A stretch of 64,000 nucleotides of DNA, from assembly GCF_016863255.1 (NCBI RefSeq), contig NZ_BOON01000028.1, positions 62,001 to 126,000 on the forward strand, written 5' to 3'. Both the position numbers and the translations under genes were made by a program. Origin of the DNA: Planosporangium mesophilum (GTDB lineage Bacteria > Actinomycetota > Actinomycetes > Mycobacteriales > Micromonosporaceae). This document shows, piece by piece, positions 8,450 through 16,988 of this stretch. Position 1 is the first letter of the stretch. Every line of letters begins with the position of its first letter. The notes beneath the pieces are model-generated. The model was given only the letters and a program-made list of their open reading frames with translations, was not told the origin of the DNA and did not search any database.

Positions 8450-9367
8450 ATGCCCGTTCCCCTCGCGGCGCCCACAGCGAACGCGACCGCCGCGTTCACC
8501 GACATGCTTCGTGCCGTCGTGCTGTTGCTACCCAAGATGATTGCGTTCATCGCGATCCTGATCGCCGGCTGGCTGGTGGCCCGGCTGCTACTCAAGGTCG
8601 TGCACACGATTTTGCAGCGCACCGGGTTCGACAGGCTCGTCGAGCGTGGCGGCATCCACACCGCGCTCGCCGGCAGCCGCTACACCGCCGGCGACATCAT
8701 CGCCAAACTGGTCTACTACGCGGTCCTGCTGGTCACCCTGCAACTGGCGTTCGGTATCTGGGGCCCCAACCCGGTCTCCGACCTGATCACATCCATTGTG
8801 GCCTGGCTGCCCAAGGCCTTCGTCGCCATCCTGATCATCGTGGTCGCCGCGGCGATCGCCAGCACCGTGCGCGACATCGTCACCAACGCCCTGGGTGGCC
8901 TGCCCTACGGGCGGGCGCTGGCCAACCTGGCCTCCTGGTTGCTCATCGGCCTCGGCATCATCGCCGCGCTCAACCAGATCGGCGTCGCCACCACGGTCAC
9001 CACCCCGATCCTGATCGCGGTGCTCGCCACGATCGCCGGCATCCTGATCGTCGGCGTCGGCGGCGGCCTGGTCGCACCGATGCAGCAGCGCTGGGACGGC
9101 TGGCTGGAACGCGCCGCCGAGCAGTCACAGACCATCGCCGAACACGCCAAGGCATACAACGCCGCCCGTCCCGACGCCGAGCCGCCCGCGCCCACGGTCA
9201 CCGGCCGCGCCCCGGTCGACCAGGCCCAAACCCCCGCCCCGCCGCCCACCAGCTACACCCCCGGCCGGGCCGACCCCACCCCCGCCACCCAGCCGACGAA
9301 CCCCGACAAGCCTGAGCCGACCCAGCCACTGCCCCCCACCCTCGAGCAGCCACCGGTCACCTCCTGA
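8450..9367 (+). CDS. Conserved TM-helix (mechanosensitive-channel-like) membrane protein
   Basis: This 305-residue protein has four or five membrane segments within residues 20-215: MIAFIAILIAGWLVARLLL, a second near 85-105, AFVAILIIVVAAAIAS, a fourth near 165-180, and a Gly/Ile-rich helix to 210. It resembles the TM-helix repeat found at the N-terminus of MscS-like proteins, but lacks the MscS beta domain. The cytoplasmic tail (from about 240) is rich in Pro, Thr and Gln. The start follows GGAG by 5 nt. A perfect hairpin follows the stop. A role in osmotic or membrane-stress response is only a family inference. Confidence 0.75.
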   Translation: MPVPLAAPTANATAAFTDMLRAVVLLLPKMIAFIAILIAGWLVARLLLKVVHTILQRTGFDRLVERGGIHTALAGSRYTAGDIIAKLVYYAVLLVTLQLAFGIWGPNPVSDLITSIVAWLPKAFVAILIIVVAAAIASTVRDIVTNALGGLPYGRALANLASWLLIGLGIIAALNQIGVATTVTTPILIAVLATIAGILIVGVGGGLVAPMQQRWDGWLERAAEQSQTIAEHAKAYNAARPDAEPPAPTVTGRAPVDQAQTPAPPPTSYTPGRADPTPATQPTNPDKPEPTQPLPPTLEQPPVTS

Positions 9368-9420
9368 CCCCCCGCAACCGGTGGGGGCACCCCCGCACGC
9401 GGTGGCAGGCACTCCTCGAT

Positions 9421-9463
9421 CGCCCTGGTCGATCCGGCAACCACCGCCGGATCGACCAGGGCG
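9421..9463 (+). terminator. Perfect 17-bp hairpin terminator
   Basis: The arms at 9421-9437 and 9447-9463 are exact reverse complements (CGCCCTGGTCGATCCGG) around a 9-nt loop, 53 bp after the stop of the TM-helix gene. There is no T tract, as is common in actinobacteria. Confidence 0.85.
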
Positions 9464-10130
9464 GCCTGGCGAGCCCGTAGCAGACGTCAGGCGGTCCATC
9501 TCACTGTCGGTGATCGAGCGGCAGGGCCGGCCGCCGGCGCCCCGAGTCCGCTGATCCGGGGCAGGCCAAAGACTCCATGAAACCGGGAAGATCGCATGGC
9601 CGCCGCCGACGTCGGCGCCGGCTGCCTTGCGCTTCCCAGCCGAAGTGATCGGCAGGTGGTATTCGCCGCGGTAGGTGGTCGGCCTTGTCGAAGCCGCCCT
9701 TGCCTGCGGGGCCGATGTCCGGTCGTCTGCTGGCCGTACGGGTCGCGCCGGTATCGGCCGAACGTCGCGCCGTCGGGGCATCAGGGGGCCGAGGGTCCGA
9801 AGAACCCCCGCCAGCGCGTCTGGCTGACCATCCCGTACATCCTCGACGAGCTCGGCATCGACCGCGGCACCTTCGACCACTGGCGCCAGCGCGGAGTCGC
9901 GCCGAAGATGATTCAGCTGCCCAACCGAACCTGGCGCATCCGCGGCGACTGGTACGACACGTGGCTCGACCAACTGCCCGAGACCGACGGGCCGGCGGCA
10001 GCGTGTCCCCGTCAGCCAGTGCCGCGGACCTGGACGAGTTGCCGGCCCTGGTCACCTCCGCTGCGGCACGTATCGACCGGCTCGGCCATACCGCTGGCTC
10101 TACAGCCGCTTCTCCTGGTTGAGTACCGCT
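9464..10130. other. Gene-poor region with relics
   Basis: Apart from the helix-turn-helix relic noted separately, no intact gene is supported here. Short protein-like stretches on both strands lack starts. It lies between the TM-helix terminator and the 3' end of the desaturase gene and looks like degraded mobile or accessory DNA (inference). Confidence 0.5.
9782..10015 (+). pseudogene. Helix-turn-helix (excisionase/AlpA-like) remnant
   Basis: The frame reads WLTIPYILDELGIDRGTFDH, then WRQRGVAPKMIQLPNRTWRI and RGDWYDTWLDQLPE. This is the winged-helix pattern of excisionase-like or MerR-like DNA-binding proteins encoded next to integrases in actinobacterial integrative elements. No ATG or GTG start sits close upstream in frame (the nearest candidates are far 5' in non-homologous sequence), and no integrase or replication gene is nearby. 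It is most likely a relic of an integrated element. Boundaries are approximate. Confidence 0.55.
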
Positions 10131-11318
10131 CTAGGCGTCCTGCAGCGCCCGACGAACCTTCGGACCGCCGGTCGTCATCCTGAAGAGCTTGACGAGCTGG
10201 GCCGGCGCGTTCTTCACCGTGGTCTCCTCGAGCCAGCCGTTGGGCAGCGAGAGGCGGAACACCTTGTGCCAGGCGCTGGCGACCTGCCTGGGCAGCGGCG
10301 CGGAGTGGTAGTTGAGCCCGAAGCGATCGAAGAGGTCCTTCACCTTGGGCGCGATCTCGGCGTACCGGTTGCTGGGCAGGTCGGGGAACAGATGGTGCTC
10401 GATCTGGTGCGACAGGTTGCCGGTCATGATGTGCATGGCAGTGCTGCCGGAGATGTTCGCCGAGCCCAGCATCTGGCGCAGATACCACTCACCGCGGGTC
10501 TCGCCCTCGATGGACCGCTTCTCGAAGGTCTCCACGCCCTCAGGGAAGTGCCCACACATGATCACCGAATGCGCCCAGAGGTTGCGCACCATGTTCGCCA
10601 CGACGTTCGCCGCGAGCGTGGACAGGAATGACGGGCCCGACAGGAGCGGGTGGATGACGTAGTCCTTGGCGACCTGCTTACGGATCTTGCGTAGCACCGC
10701 CTTGGCCCGCGCCCGGAACTCGGGATTGCCGGTCTCCTTCTTGGCGATCACCGTGCCCAGCTCGAGGTCGTAGGCGGCGATACCGTACTCGAAGAAGCAC
10801 GCGTTCACGAAGTTCCACAGCGGCTGCCCGAGGTGCATCGGGTGCCACGGCTGGTCCTCGTCGACTCGCATGATCCCGTAGCCAAGGTCGTTGTCCTTGC
10901 CGACCACGTTCGTGTACGTGTGGTGCAGTTCGTTGTGCGAGTGCTTCCACTGCTCGGCCGGGCTGGCGCTGTCCCACTCCCAGCTGGTCGAGTGGATCTT
11001 CGGGTCGCGCATCCAGTCCCACTGGCCGTGCAGGATGTTGTGCCCGATCTCCATGTTCTCGAGGATCTTGGCCACCGATAGGCCGGCCGTCCCGAGCAGC
11101 CAGGCCGGCGGGAACATCGAGCCCAGCAGAACGGCCCGGCTGGCCAGCTCCGTCCACCGCTGGACGGCGATGACCTTGCGGATGTACCGTGCGTCATCCT
11201 CGCCGCGGGCGTCGAGGACCCCCTGCCGGATCGCGTCGAGTTCCTTGCCGATGACCTCGATGTCCTCAGCGGACAGGTGGGCGATCGGGTTCTCTGCCTT
11301 CTTCTGCAGCACGGTCAT
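10131..11318 (-). CDS. Membrane fatty acid desaturase (DesA3-like acyl-CoA desaturase)
   Basis: This 395-residue di-iron membrane enzyme has the three histidine boxes HNILH (93-97), HSHNELHH (126-133) and HQIEHH (304-309), with hydrophobic segments between them. It introduces a cis double bond into acyl chains using electrons from a reductase. The start at 11318 was chosen because GAAGGGAG lies upstream; a 13-residue longer frame looks non-coding. The ferredoxin reductase gene ends 20 bp upstream on the same strand, so the two form an operon like mycobacterial desA3 and its oxidoreductase. Confidence 0.92.
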   Translation of the reverse strand: MTVLQKKAENPIAHLSAEDIEVIGKELDAIRQGVLDARGEDDARYIRKVIAVQRWTELASRAVLLGSMFPPAWLLGTAGLSVAKILENMEIGHNILHGQWDWMRDPKIHSTSWEWDSASPAEQWKHSHNELHHTYTNVVGKDNDLGYGIMRVDEDQPWHPMHLGQPLWNFVNACFFEYGIAAYDLELGTVIAKKETGNPEFRARAKAVLRKIRKQVAKDYVIHPLLSGPSFLSTLAANVVANMVRNLWAHSVIMCGHFPEGVETFEKRSIEGETRGEWYLRQMLGSANISGSTAMHIMTGNLSHQIEHHLFPDLPSNRYAEIAPKVKDLFDRFGLNYHSAPLPRQVASAWHKVFRLSLPNGWLEETTVKNAPAQLVKLFRMTTGGPKVRRALQDA

Positions 11319-11338
11319 GCGGATGGGCTCCCTTCGGG

Positions 11339-12442
11339 TCAGTGGTCGAGGTCGCACGCGCCGGCAGCGGCGCTCACGCAGGTCTGGACGAGGACGCCGT
11401 CCCCGGGGGCGGCGACGGTGAGCTCACCGTTGCGCAGGTCGCGCACGGCGCCCTCGCGCAGCGGGAGCACGCAGCCGAAGCAGATGCCCATGCGACAGCC
11501 GCTCGGCATGAGGACGCCGGCCTCCTCGGCGGCGTCCAGGATGGGCGTCGCGCCGTCGGCCTCGACGGACGTGCCCGTCCGGGTGAAGGTCACGGTGCCG
11601 CCCTCACCCGTGACCAGCACGCGGGGACGGAACCGCTCGGTGTGCAGCCGGTCGGCGATCCCCGCCGCGCTCCAGTGCTCCTCCAGCGCCTCGAGCATGC
11701 CAACGGGGCCGCAGGCCCACGTGGTGCGCTCACCGAAGTCAGGCACGTGGACGGCGATCGCCGCGGGGTCGAGCAGCCCGGCGGTGTCGGTGTGCTGCTC
11801 GACCACCCGGATCCGCCCGGCCGCGGCCAGGGCCCGCAGCTCGGTGCCGAAGATGACGTCGTCGGCAGTGGGGGCCGAGTGCACCAGGACGACGTCAGTC
11901 AGCTCGGCCAGGTGGTTACGCAGCATGCCCATCACCGGGGTGATGCCGGAGCCGGCCGTGACGAACAGCGCCTTGGCCGGGCGTTCGGCCGGGAGCACAA
12001 ACTCACCGGTGGCCTGGTCGAGCTGGATGATGGTGCCCGGCCGCGCGCGGTGGACGAGGTGGTTGCTGACCTTGCCGTCGGCGATGGCCTTGACGGTGAT
12101 GCTGATGCAGCCCTCGGACCGGGTCAGGTCAGAGGTGATCGAGTAGGCGCGCCACTGCCGGACCCCGTTGACGTCGACACCGATGCGTACGTACTGGCCC
12201 GGGGTGTGCGGCCGCCAGCCCCGGCCGGGCCGGATGACCAGGGTCGCTGCGTCGCGGGTCTCCCGGTGCACGGCCTCGATGCGGCCCCGCAGGTCCGCGC
12301 CGGCACGCAGCGGGTGGACCAGGTCGAGGTAGTCGGCCGGCAGCAGCGGCGTCGTGGCAAGTTCCACCAGCCGCAGCGCCTGCGCGCGCAGCGCGGACAG
12401 CACCGGTCGCGGGCGGCCCGAACTCTTGACGATCGCGGTCAT
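11339..12442 (-). CDS. Flavin/2Fe-2S oxidoreductase partner of the desaturase
   Basis: This 367-residue protein has an FAD-binding barrel (RAYSITS segment), an NAD(P)H-binding domain with GSGITPVMGML, and a C-terminal plant-type 2Fe-2S domain with SGCRMGICFGC and a final TCVS cysteine. It passes electrons from NADPH to the desaturase. The ATG at 12442 is preceded by GGAGG; the longer frame from 12499 would run into the promoter shared with the divergent PucR gene. It is the first gene of the operon. Confidence 0.9.
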   Translation of the reverse strand: MTAIVKSSGRPRPVLSALRAQALRLVELATTPLLPADYLDLVHPLRAGADLRGRIEAVHRETRDAATLVIRPGRGWRPHTPGQYVRIGVDVNGVRQWRAYSITSDLTRSEGCISITVKAIADGKVSNHLVHRARPGTIIQLDQATGEFVLPAERPAKALFVTAGSGITPVMGMLRNHLAELTDVVLVHSAPTADDVIFGTELRALAAAGRIRVVEQHTDTAGLLDPAAIAVHVPDFGERTTWACGPVGMLEALEEHWSAAGIADRLHTERFRPRVLVTGEGGTVTFTRTGTSVEADGATPILDAAEEAGVLMPSGCRMGICFGCVLPLREGAVRDLRNGELTVAAPGDGVLVQTCVSAAAGACDLDH

Positions 12443-12534
12443 GCCTCCATAATTGTGATCCGGACGAGTGAAGACCTGACCGCTCAGCGTGAATCCCAAG
12501 GCTATTTTTGTTCCGTGCGCACAAGAGAGGCCTG

Positions 12535-13722
12535 ATGGCGTCCGATCACCTGACTCTTCCTGCCGCCGTGGCAGAGGCCGTGCGGGCCGAGCTGCCGTCC
12601 GTCGCCGAGCGCACGGTGGCCGCCGTCGTCGTTGAGGTCCCCAGCTACGCGGACGCCTTCAGCGGCGACATGGGCCGGAAAATCGAGAACGCCGTCCGGG
12701 TGGCGCTCGGCGGCTTTCTCGAGCTAGCCGCGGCCGGCGGCGGGACGGATGCGGGTACCCCGATCGGTCCGGCACTCGAGGGCGCCTACGCACTGGGCCG
12801 CGGCGAGGCGCGCAGCGGCCGGTCGATGGACGCCCTGCTGGCCGCGTACCGGGTCGGCGCCCGGGTCGCCTGGCGACACCTGAGCGGCACAGCTGTCGCC
12901 GCCGGCCTAGGCGTCGACGCGGTGGCCCGGTTCGCCGAGCTGGTGTTCGCCTACATCGACCAGCTCTCGGCATCGAGCGCGGCCGGACACACCGACGAGC
13001 TCGCCGACAGCGGGCAGGTCCGTCGCCGCCGACTCGAGCACCTGGCAAGCCTCCTGATCACCGGCGCGCCGGTGGCCGATGTCAGCGCCGCCGCCGAGCA
13101 CGCGGAGTGGGCGCCACCGCAGACCCTCACCGCGGTGCTCCTCCCCCAGTCCCGCGCTCGCGACACGCTGGTGCGCCTGGACGCGCGCACCCTCCAGGTA
13201 CCCGAGGACAGGGCGCCCCACGAAGCGTCAGCGGAGCTGACCGTGCTGCTCGTCCCGGACACCGAGGGCCGGGCGCGCCCGGCGCTGCTCCGCGCGCTCG
13301 CCGGCAAAGCCGCGGTCGTGGGCCCGGCGCGTCCCTGGCAGCAGGTGTCCGTGTCCTACACCCGCGCGCTGCGCGCGGTCCGCCTCGGCCTGACTGCGGA
13401 GGGGACAGCGCCGCTCGACACGGACGCACGGCTGGTCGAGCTCTTGCTGCGGGCCGACGACGAGGCGCTCACCGATCTCCGAGCACAGGTCCTCGCCCCG
13501 CTGGCGACTCTCAGCCCGAGCACCCGGGACAAGCTCGTCGAAACCCTGCGCGCCTGGGTGCTTCACCACGGCCGCAGGGAACGCATCGCCGCAGAGCTGT
13601 TCGTCCACCCCCAGACGGTGCGGTACCGGATGGGACAGCTCCGCGAGCTCTACGGCGACCGGCTCGACGACCCACAGACGATCCTCGAGATCACGGTCGC
13701 CCTCGGCACGGACGATCGCTAG
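12535..13722 (+). CDS. PucR family transcriptional regulator
   Basis: This 395-residue regulator has an N-terminal sensory region with the pattern of PucR proteins that carry an RsbRD-like N domain, a central GGDEF-like/CdaR region, and the C-terminal PucR helix-turn-helix (residues 330-385; ERIAAELFVHPQTVRYRMGQ). The ATG at 12535 follows GAGAGG. It is divergent from the desaturase operon with a 92-bp gap, an arrangement that suggests it controls fatty-acid desaturation (inference). Confidence 0.88.
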   Translation: MASDHLTLPAAVAEAVRAELPSVAERTVAAVVVEVPSYADAFSGDMGRKIENAVRVALGGFLELAAAGGGTDAGTPIGPALEGAYALGRGEARSGRSMDALLAAYRVGARVAWRHLSGTAVAAGLGVDAVARFAELVFAYIDQLSASSAAGHTDELADSGQVRRRRLEHLASLLITGAPVADVSAAAEHAEWAPPQTLTAVLLPQSRARDTLVRLDARTLQVPEDRAPHEASAELTVLLVPDTEGRARPALLRALAGKAAVVGPARPWQQVSVSYTRALRAVRLGLTAEGTAPLDTDARLVELLLRADDEALTDLRAQVLAPLATLSPSTRDKLVETLRAWVLHHGRRERIAAELFVHPQTVRYRMGQLRELYGDRLDDPQTILEITVALGTDDR

Positions 13723-13782
13723 CGAGAAGTCGTCGTCATACCGCGGGCGCGGCTACCGCGCCCCGACTGGCGAACTGGCACG

Positions 13783-14487
13783 CTATGCGTTCGACGCCCG
13801 GTCGAGGGTGCGCACCAGGTAGTCCCAGCCCTGCTCGAGGAGGGCACGCGGGTAGACGTGGGTTCGCTTGACGACCGCCGCTTCGGCAGAGGTCCAGACC
13901 TTGGGGCCACCGGCCGCCATGGCCGCGAGCTGCTTCCGGCAGGCCCGGTCGAGCAGCAGCGCGGCCATCACGGCCGCCACGAGATCGGCCCCGACGGTCA
14001 CGATGCCGTGTCCCTGGAGGAACGCGGCATGGGCCTGACCCAATGTCGCGGCAACAGCGTCGCCCTGCTCGTCGGTGAGGATCAGGTCCGAGGTTGCCGT
14101 GAAGGTCGGCACTCCTTCGGGCGCGAAGTACGTCCCCTCGTGCGAGATGGGGACGAGTGGCGTCTGCAGGCTGGAAAACGACGTAGCGGAGCCGACATGC
14201 GAATGTACCGTCGCACCGACATCGGGACGTGCCAGCATGATCCTCGTGTGGATCGGATATTCCACATGACGGCGACGATGACCCGCGAGCACCTCGCCGT
14301 CCCAGCCGACGAGCACGAGGTCGTCGACCTGGATCTCCTCCATGCCAAGGCCGGACGGCTTCATCCACACGCCTGAGCCGTGCTCGGCACGCACGGCGAC
14401 ATGTCCCCAGACGAAGTCGTTGTGCCCCGCAGCGGCCAGGACATGGCACGCCTTGACGAGATCCTCCCGGGCTGCCGCGTCAGCCAT
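13783..14487 (-). CDS. Class II aldolase/adducin family protein (possible decarboxylase)
   Basis: This 234-residue protein has the zinc-site histidines in VHSHVG (around residue 95) and LQGHGI (around 160), as in fuculose-phosphate aldolase relatives. The same family contains 3,4-dihydroxyphthalate decarboxylases of actinobacteria. Because a 4,5-dihydroxyphthalate-decarboxylase-like gene and a flavin aromatic hydroxylase lie 2.5-5 kb away, a role as an aromatic acid decarboxylase is at least as likely as a sugar aldolase role. The start is supported by GAGGAG just upstream. Confidence 0.85.
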   Translation of the reverse strand: MADAAAREDLVKACHVLAAAGHNDFVWGHVAVRAEHGSGVWMKPSGLGMEEIQVDDLVLVGWDGEVLAGHRRRHVEYPIHTRIMLARPDVGATVHSHVGSATSFSSLQTPLVPISHEGTYFAPEGVPTFTATSDLILTDEQGDAVAATLGQAHAAFLQGHGIVTVGADLVAAVMAALLLDRACRKQLAAMAAGGPKVWTSAEAAVVKRTHVYPRALLEQGWDYLVRTLDRASNA

Positions 14488-14628
14488 TCGTACTCCTCAC
14501 CCACGCGTGTGTGCTCTGACGTTCGCGCCTTGTCCGTCATGCGACGGCGTTGCTTGCCGGGCGCGCACCCGGCTGGGTCGCACCCGGCAGGTGGTGACCG
14601 ACGAGCGGCCGCTCGGGGTCGAGGTCGG

Positions 14629-16107
14629 TCACACCCCGGTCTGGCTGCCCCGCAACCGCCGGGCCAGCGGCGCGCACAGCGCCAGGGCGACCAGGGCGGC
14701 GAGCCCGGAGACGAGGAAGGACAGCTGGTAGGCCGACAGCGCCGGGACCGGCGCCCGGCCGACCTTGTACGCGCCGAACAACGACGCCACGATCGCGCTG
14801 CCGATCGAGTTGCCGACGGCGTAGAGGACCACTGACAGGCCGACGGCGATACCCGACTCCGCCTTCGGCACACTGCGCAGGATCACGATCTGGGTGACCG
14901 CGAGCGTGATCGCCAGTCCGGCGGAGTCGATCATCAATGCGGTCAGTGTGGCACCGGGCTGCGCCACCAGCGGACCGTAGATCAGGAAGCTGATGACCAG
15001 GAGCGCGGTGCCGACGCCGAGTGCTGCCACGTGCCGGCCCCGCTGAACCAGGGCGCGGATGACGAAGTACGCCATCACCGAGCCGAGTAGCTGCGGCAGC
15101 GCGTACCAGGCGACCTGGACCGGTGACCAGCCGTAGCCCGCGCCGGTCGCCTTCGGCGTCTGGGCCAGCCGGGTGACCGCCGAGAGCGCGCTGTAGATGC
15201 CGGTCGCGGCCAGGAAGGTCATCGCGTACGGCAGCCGGACCGCCGGGCTGAGGAGGTGCCGGATGTTGATCAGGGGGTGCGTCGCGCGCCGCTGCTGTGC
15301 CAGCCACCCGGCGAGTACGACCAGACCGCCGAGGCCGCTGGCGAGTACCCGGCCGGACGTCCAGCCCCAGGTGGGTCCCTCGGTGATGGCGAGCAGAACG
15401 CCGACCAGGCCGACGGCGAGCAGTAGCGCCCCGACCGCGTCGAGCCGGCCCGGTGCGCGGACGTCGGAGTCGCGAATTCCCGCCAGCACGGCGGCCAGGC
15501 CGATCGCCGAGACGACCACACCGACGACGAAGAACGCCCGCCAGGAGGCGTGCCCGGTCGCCGCGAGCGCGCCGAGCAGCAGACCGGCCGAGATGCCCGC
15601 GCCGGTACCGGTGTGAATCGCGCCGATGGTGAACTGCGCCCGGCGCGGAGCCATGGTGTCCGAGGCGATCGCCTCGGGCAGGGCCAACATCGGCAGGACG
15701 GCGCCCATCAGGACCCGCGCGACCACCAGCCCGGAGAAGCTGCTGCTGAAGCAGCCGATCAGTGAGCCGACCAGCACCAGCGCCAGCGCGATGACGACGA
15801 CCGGCTTCTTGCCGAGCAGGTCGGCGAGCCGGGAGAGCACGGCCAGGAATACCGCGCCCGCCAGCAAGCTACCGGTGACCAGCCAGGACGTGGTCGCCGG
15901 GGTAGTGCCGACCGCCCTGCCGATCTGCGGTAACAGGGGGATGATTCCGACCTGTAACAGCTGCAGGCTCAGCCCGAGGTAGATCAGGATCGCGACGGCG
16001 GCCGGCCCGTTGGTCTCGCGTACGGGCGACGGGGCGCCCGCCGCCGACGTCTGCGCCCCCGGCGCCCCGATCGGCTGGCCCGGCAGGTCCTCGGCCGCGG
16101 CGGTCAC
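14629..16107 (-). CDS. MFS transporter (14-TM-type, DHA2-like)
   Basis: This 492-residue membrane protein has about 14 hydrophobic segments and a motif-A-like loop (LSRLADLLGKKP). The N-terminal 50 residues are soluble and rich in Ala and Pro. The GTG at 16107 was chosen because the frame upstream of it is Arg/Ser-rich and not membrane-like. It is divergent from nothing and follows the PadR gene on the same strand. Together with the aldolase-family gene it probably forms the transport part of the aromatic-acid segment: uptake or export of an aromatic acid or drug. Confidence 0.85.
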   Translation of the reverse strand: MTAAAEDLPGQPIGAPGAQTSAAGAPSPVRETNGPAAVAILIYLGLSLQLLQVGIIPLLPQIGRAVGTTPATTSWLVTGSLLAGAVFLAVLSRLADLLGKKPVVVIALALVLVGSLIGCFSSSFSGLVVARVLMGAVLPMLALPEAIASDTMAPRRAQFTIGAIHTGTGAGISAGLLLGALAATGHASWRAFFVVGVVVSAIGLAAVLAGIRDSDVRAPGRLDAVGALLLAVGLVGVLLAITEGPTWGWTSGRVLASGLGGLVVLAGWLAQQRRATHPLINIRHLLSPAVRLPYAMTFLAATGIYSALSAVTRLAQTPKATGAGYGWSPVQVAWYALPQLLGSVMAYFVIRALVQRGRHVAALGVGTALLVISFLIYGPLVAQPGATLTALMIDSAGLAITLAVTQIVILRSVPKAESGIAVGLSVVLYAVGNSIGSAIVASLFGAYKVGRAPVPALSAYQLSFLVSGLAALVALALCAPLARRLRGSQTGV

Positions 16108-16237
16108 GCCGCGCCCCCTCGACGACCGGCGACGGTGGCCGCGGAGCCGGCCCGCGGTGGAGACAGCCCGGGTGACTTCACAGGTCCTCCCTGAAGACGG
16201 CGTGATGCGCGCCACTAGACCACACGCCGTACTTTAG

Positions 16238-16255
16238 GTCAACCCATACATATTT
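16238..16255. promoter_or_regulatory. Candidate PadR operator, copy 1
   Basis: GTCAACCCATACATATTT lies upstream of the MFS gene. It matches the element at 16949-16966 at 15 of 18 positions, and the shared core is GTCAACCYATACRTA. The AT-rich element stands out in GC-rich DNA. Confidence 0.55.
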
Positions 16256-16270
16256 CAGATAGCCCTGGCG

Positions 16271-16915
16271 CTACTCCGTGCCGCCCGTCAGCACCTGCGG
16301 CAGCGTCGCTGGCGCATCGGGCGGCACGGCGCTGTTGTGCTCGAGTCGGTCGATGAGGGAGAGCCCGCGCTCGGCCCACGCCACCTCGGCGCGCGCGCGC
16401 TCGACGAGGCCCTCGTAGGCATGCACCTTGTAGGCGACGATGGCCTCGTGCGCGGCGGCCGGGGCCAGCGAGAGCCGCTTCTGCAGGAGTGGCGTGTCCC
16501 GGCGCTGCAGCCGGGCGATGTGCCGCTGCCAGTGCTCCATGATCGCGCGGTGGTGGTCCCGATGCTCGCGGAACTGCCGTCGCGCCTGGTCGAATGACCC
16601 GTACTCGTAGTACGTGGCCTTCAGGTAGGCGGGGTCGCGCACCGGCGGGGAGGTCTCCGTCTCGGCCACCCAGCGCATGAGCTCCGCTGCGCCTGCCACG
16701 GTGAGCGAGTAGGCCCGCTTGGTGCCGCGCTCGCCGCGCGGCAGAGCCTCGGCCTCGATCAGCCCGTCCGCCTCCATCCGGCGCAGTTCGGGGTAGATCT
16801 GCGAGTGCGGCGCGTGCCAGAGATAGGCCACCGAGACGTCGAACTGCTTGGCCAGCTCGTAGCCGGTCATCGCGCCCGCGTCGAGCAGGGCCAGCAGCGC
16901 GTGCCGCAGCGACAT
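16271..16915 (-). CDS. PadR family transcriptional regulator
   Basis: This 214-residue protein has a winged-helix domain at 1-90 (MSLRHALLALLDAGAMTGYE, HSQIYPELRRMEADGLI) and a C-terminal helical dimerisation domain of the Vir/AphA type. PadR proteins of this length are often repressors released by phenolic acids. It lies between the MFS gene (same strand) and the dihydroxyphthalate-decarboxylase-like gene (divergent), and the same AT-rich element occurs before both, so it probably controls both units. Confidence 0.9.
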   Translation of the reverse strand: MSLRHALLALLDAGAMTGYELAKQFDVSVAYLWHAPHSQIYPELRRMEADGLIEAEALPRGERGTKRAYSLTVAGAAELMRWVAETETSPPVRDPAYLKATYYEYGSFDQARRQFREHRDHHRAIMEHWQRHIARLQRRDTPLLQKRLSLAPAAAHEAIVAYKVHAYEGLVERARAEVAWAERGLSLIDRLEHNSAVPPDAPATLPQVLTGGTE

Positions 16916-16948
16916 GAACAGCCTCCTCCAGGGGCGGACCCTGATTGT

Positions 16949-16966
16949 GTCAACCTATACGTAATT
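16949..16966. promoter_or_regulatory. Candidate PadR operator, copy 2
   Basis: GTCAACCTATACGTAATT lies in the 73-bp gap between padR and the divergent decarboxylase-like gene. It is the partner of the element at 16238-16255 and contains the palindrome TACGTA. It is well placed to overlap both promoters. Confidence 0.55.
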
Positions 16967-16988
16967 TGATCCCGAAAAGCGGGCTACC

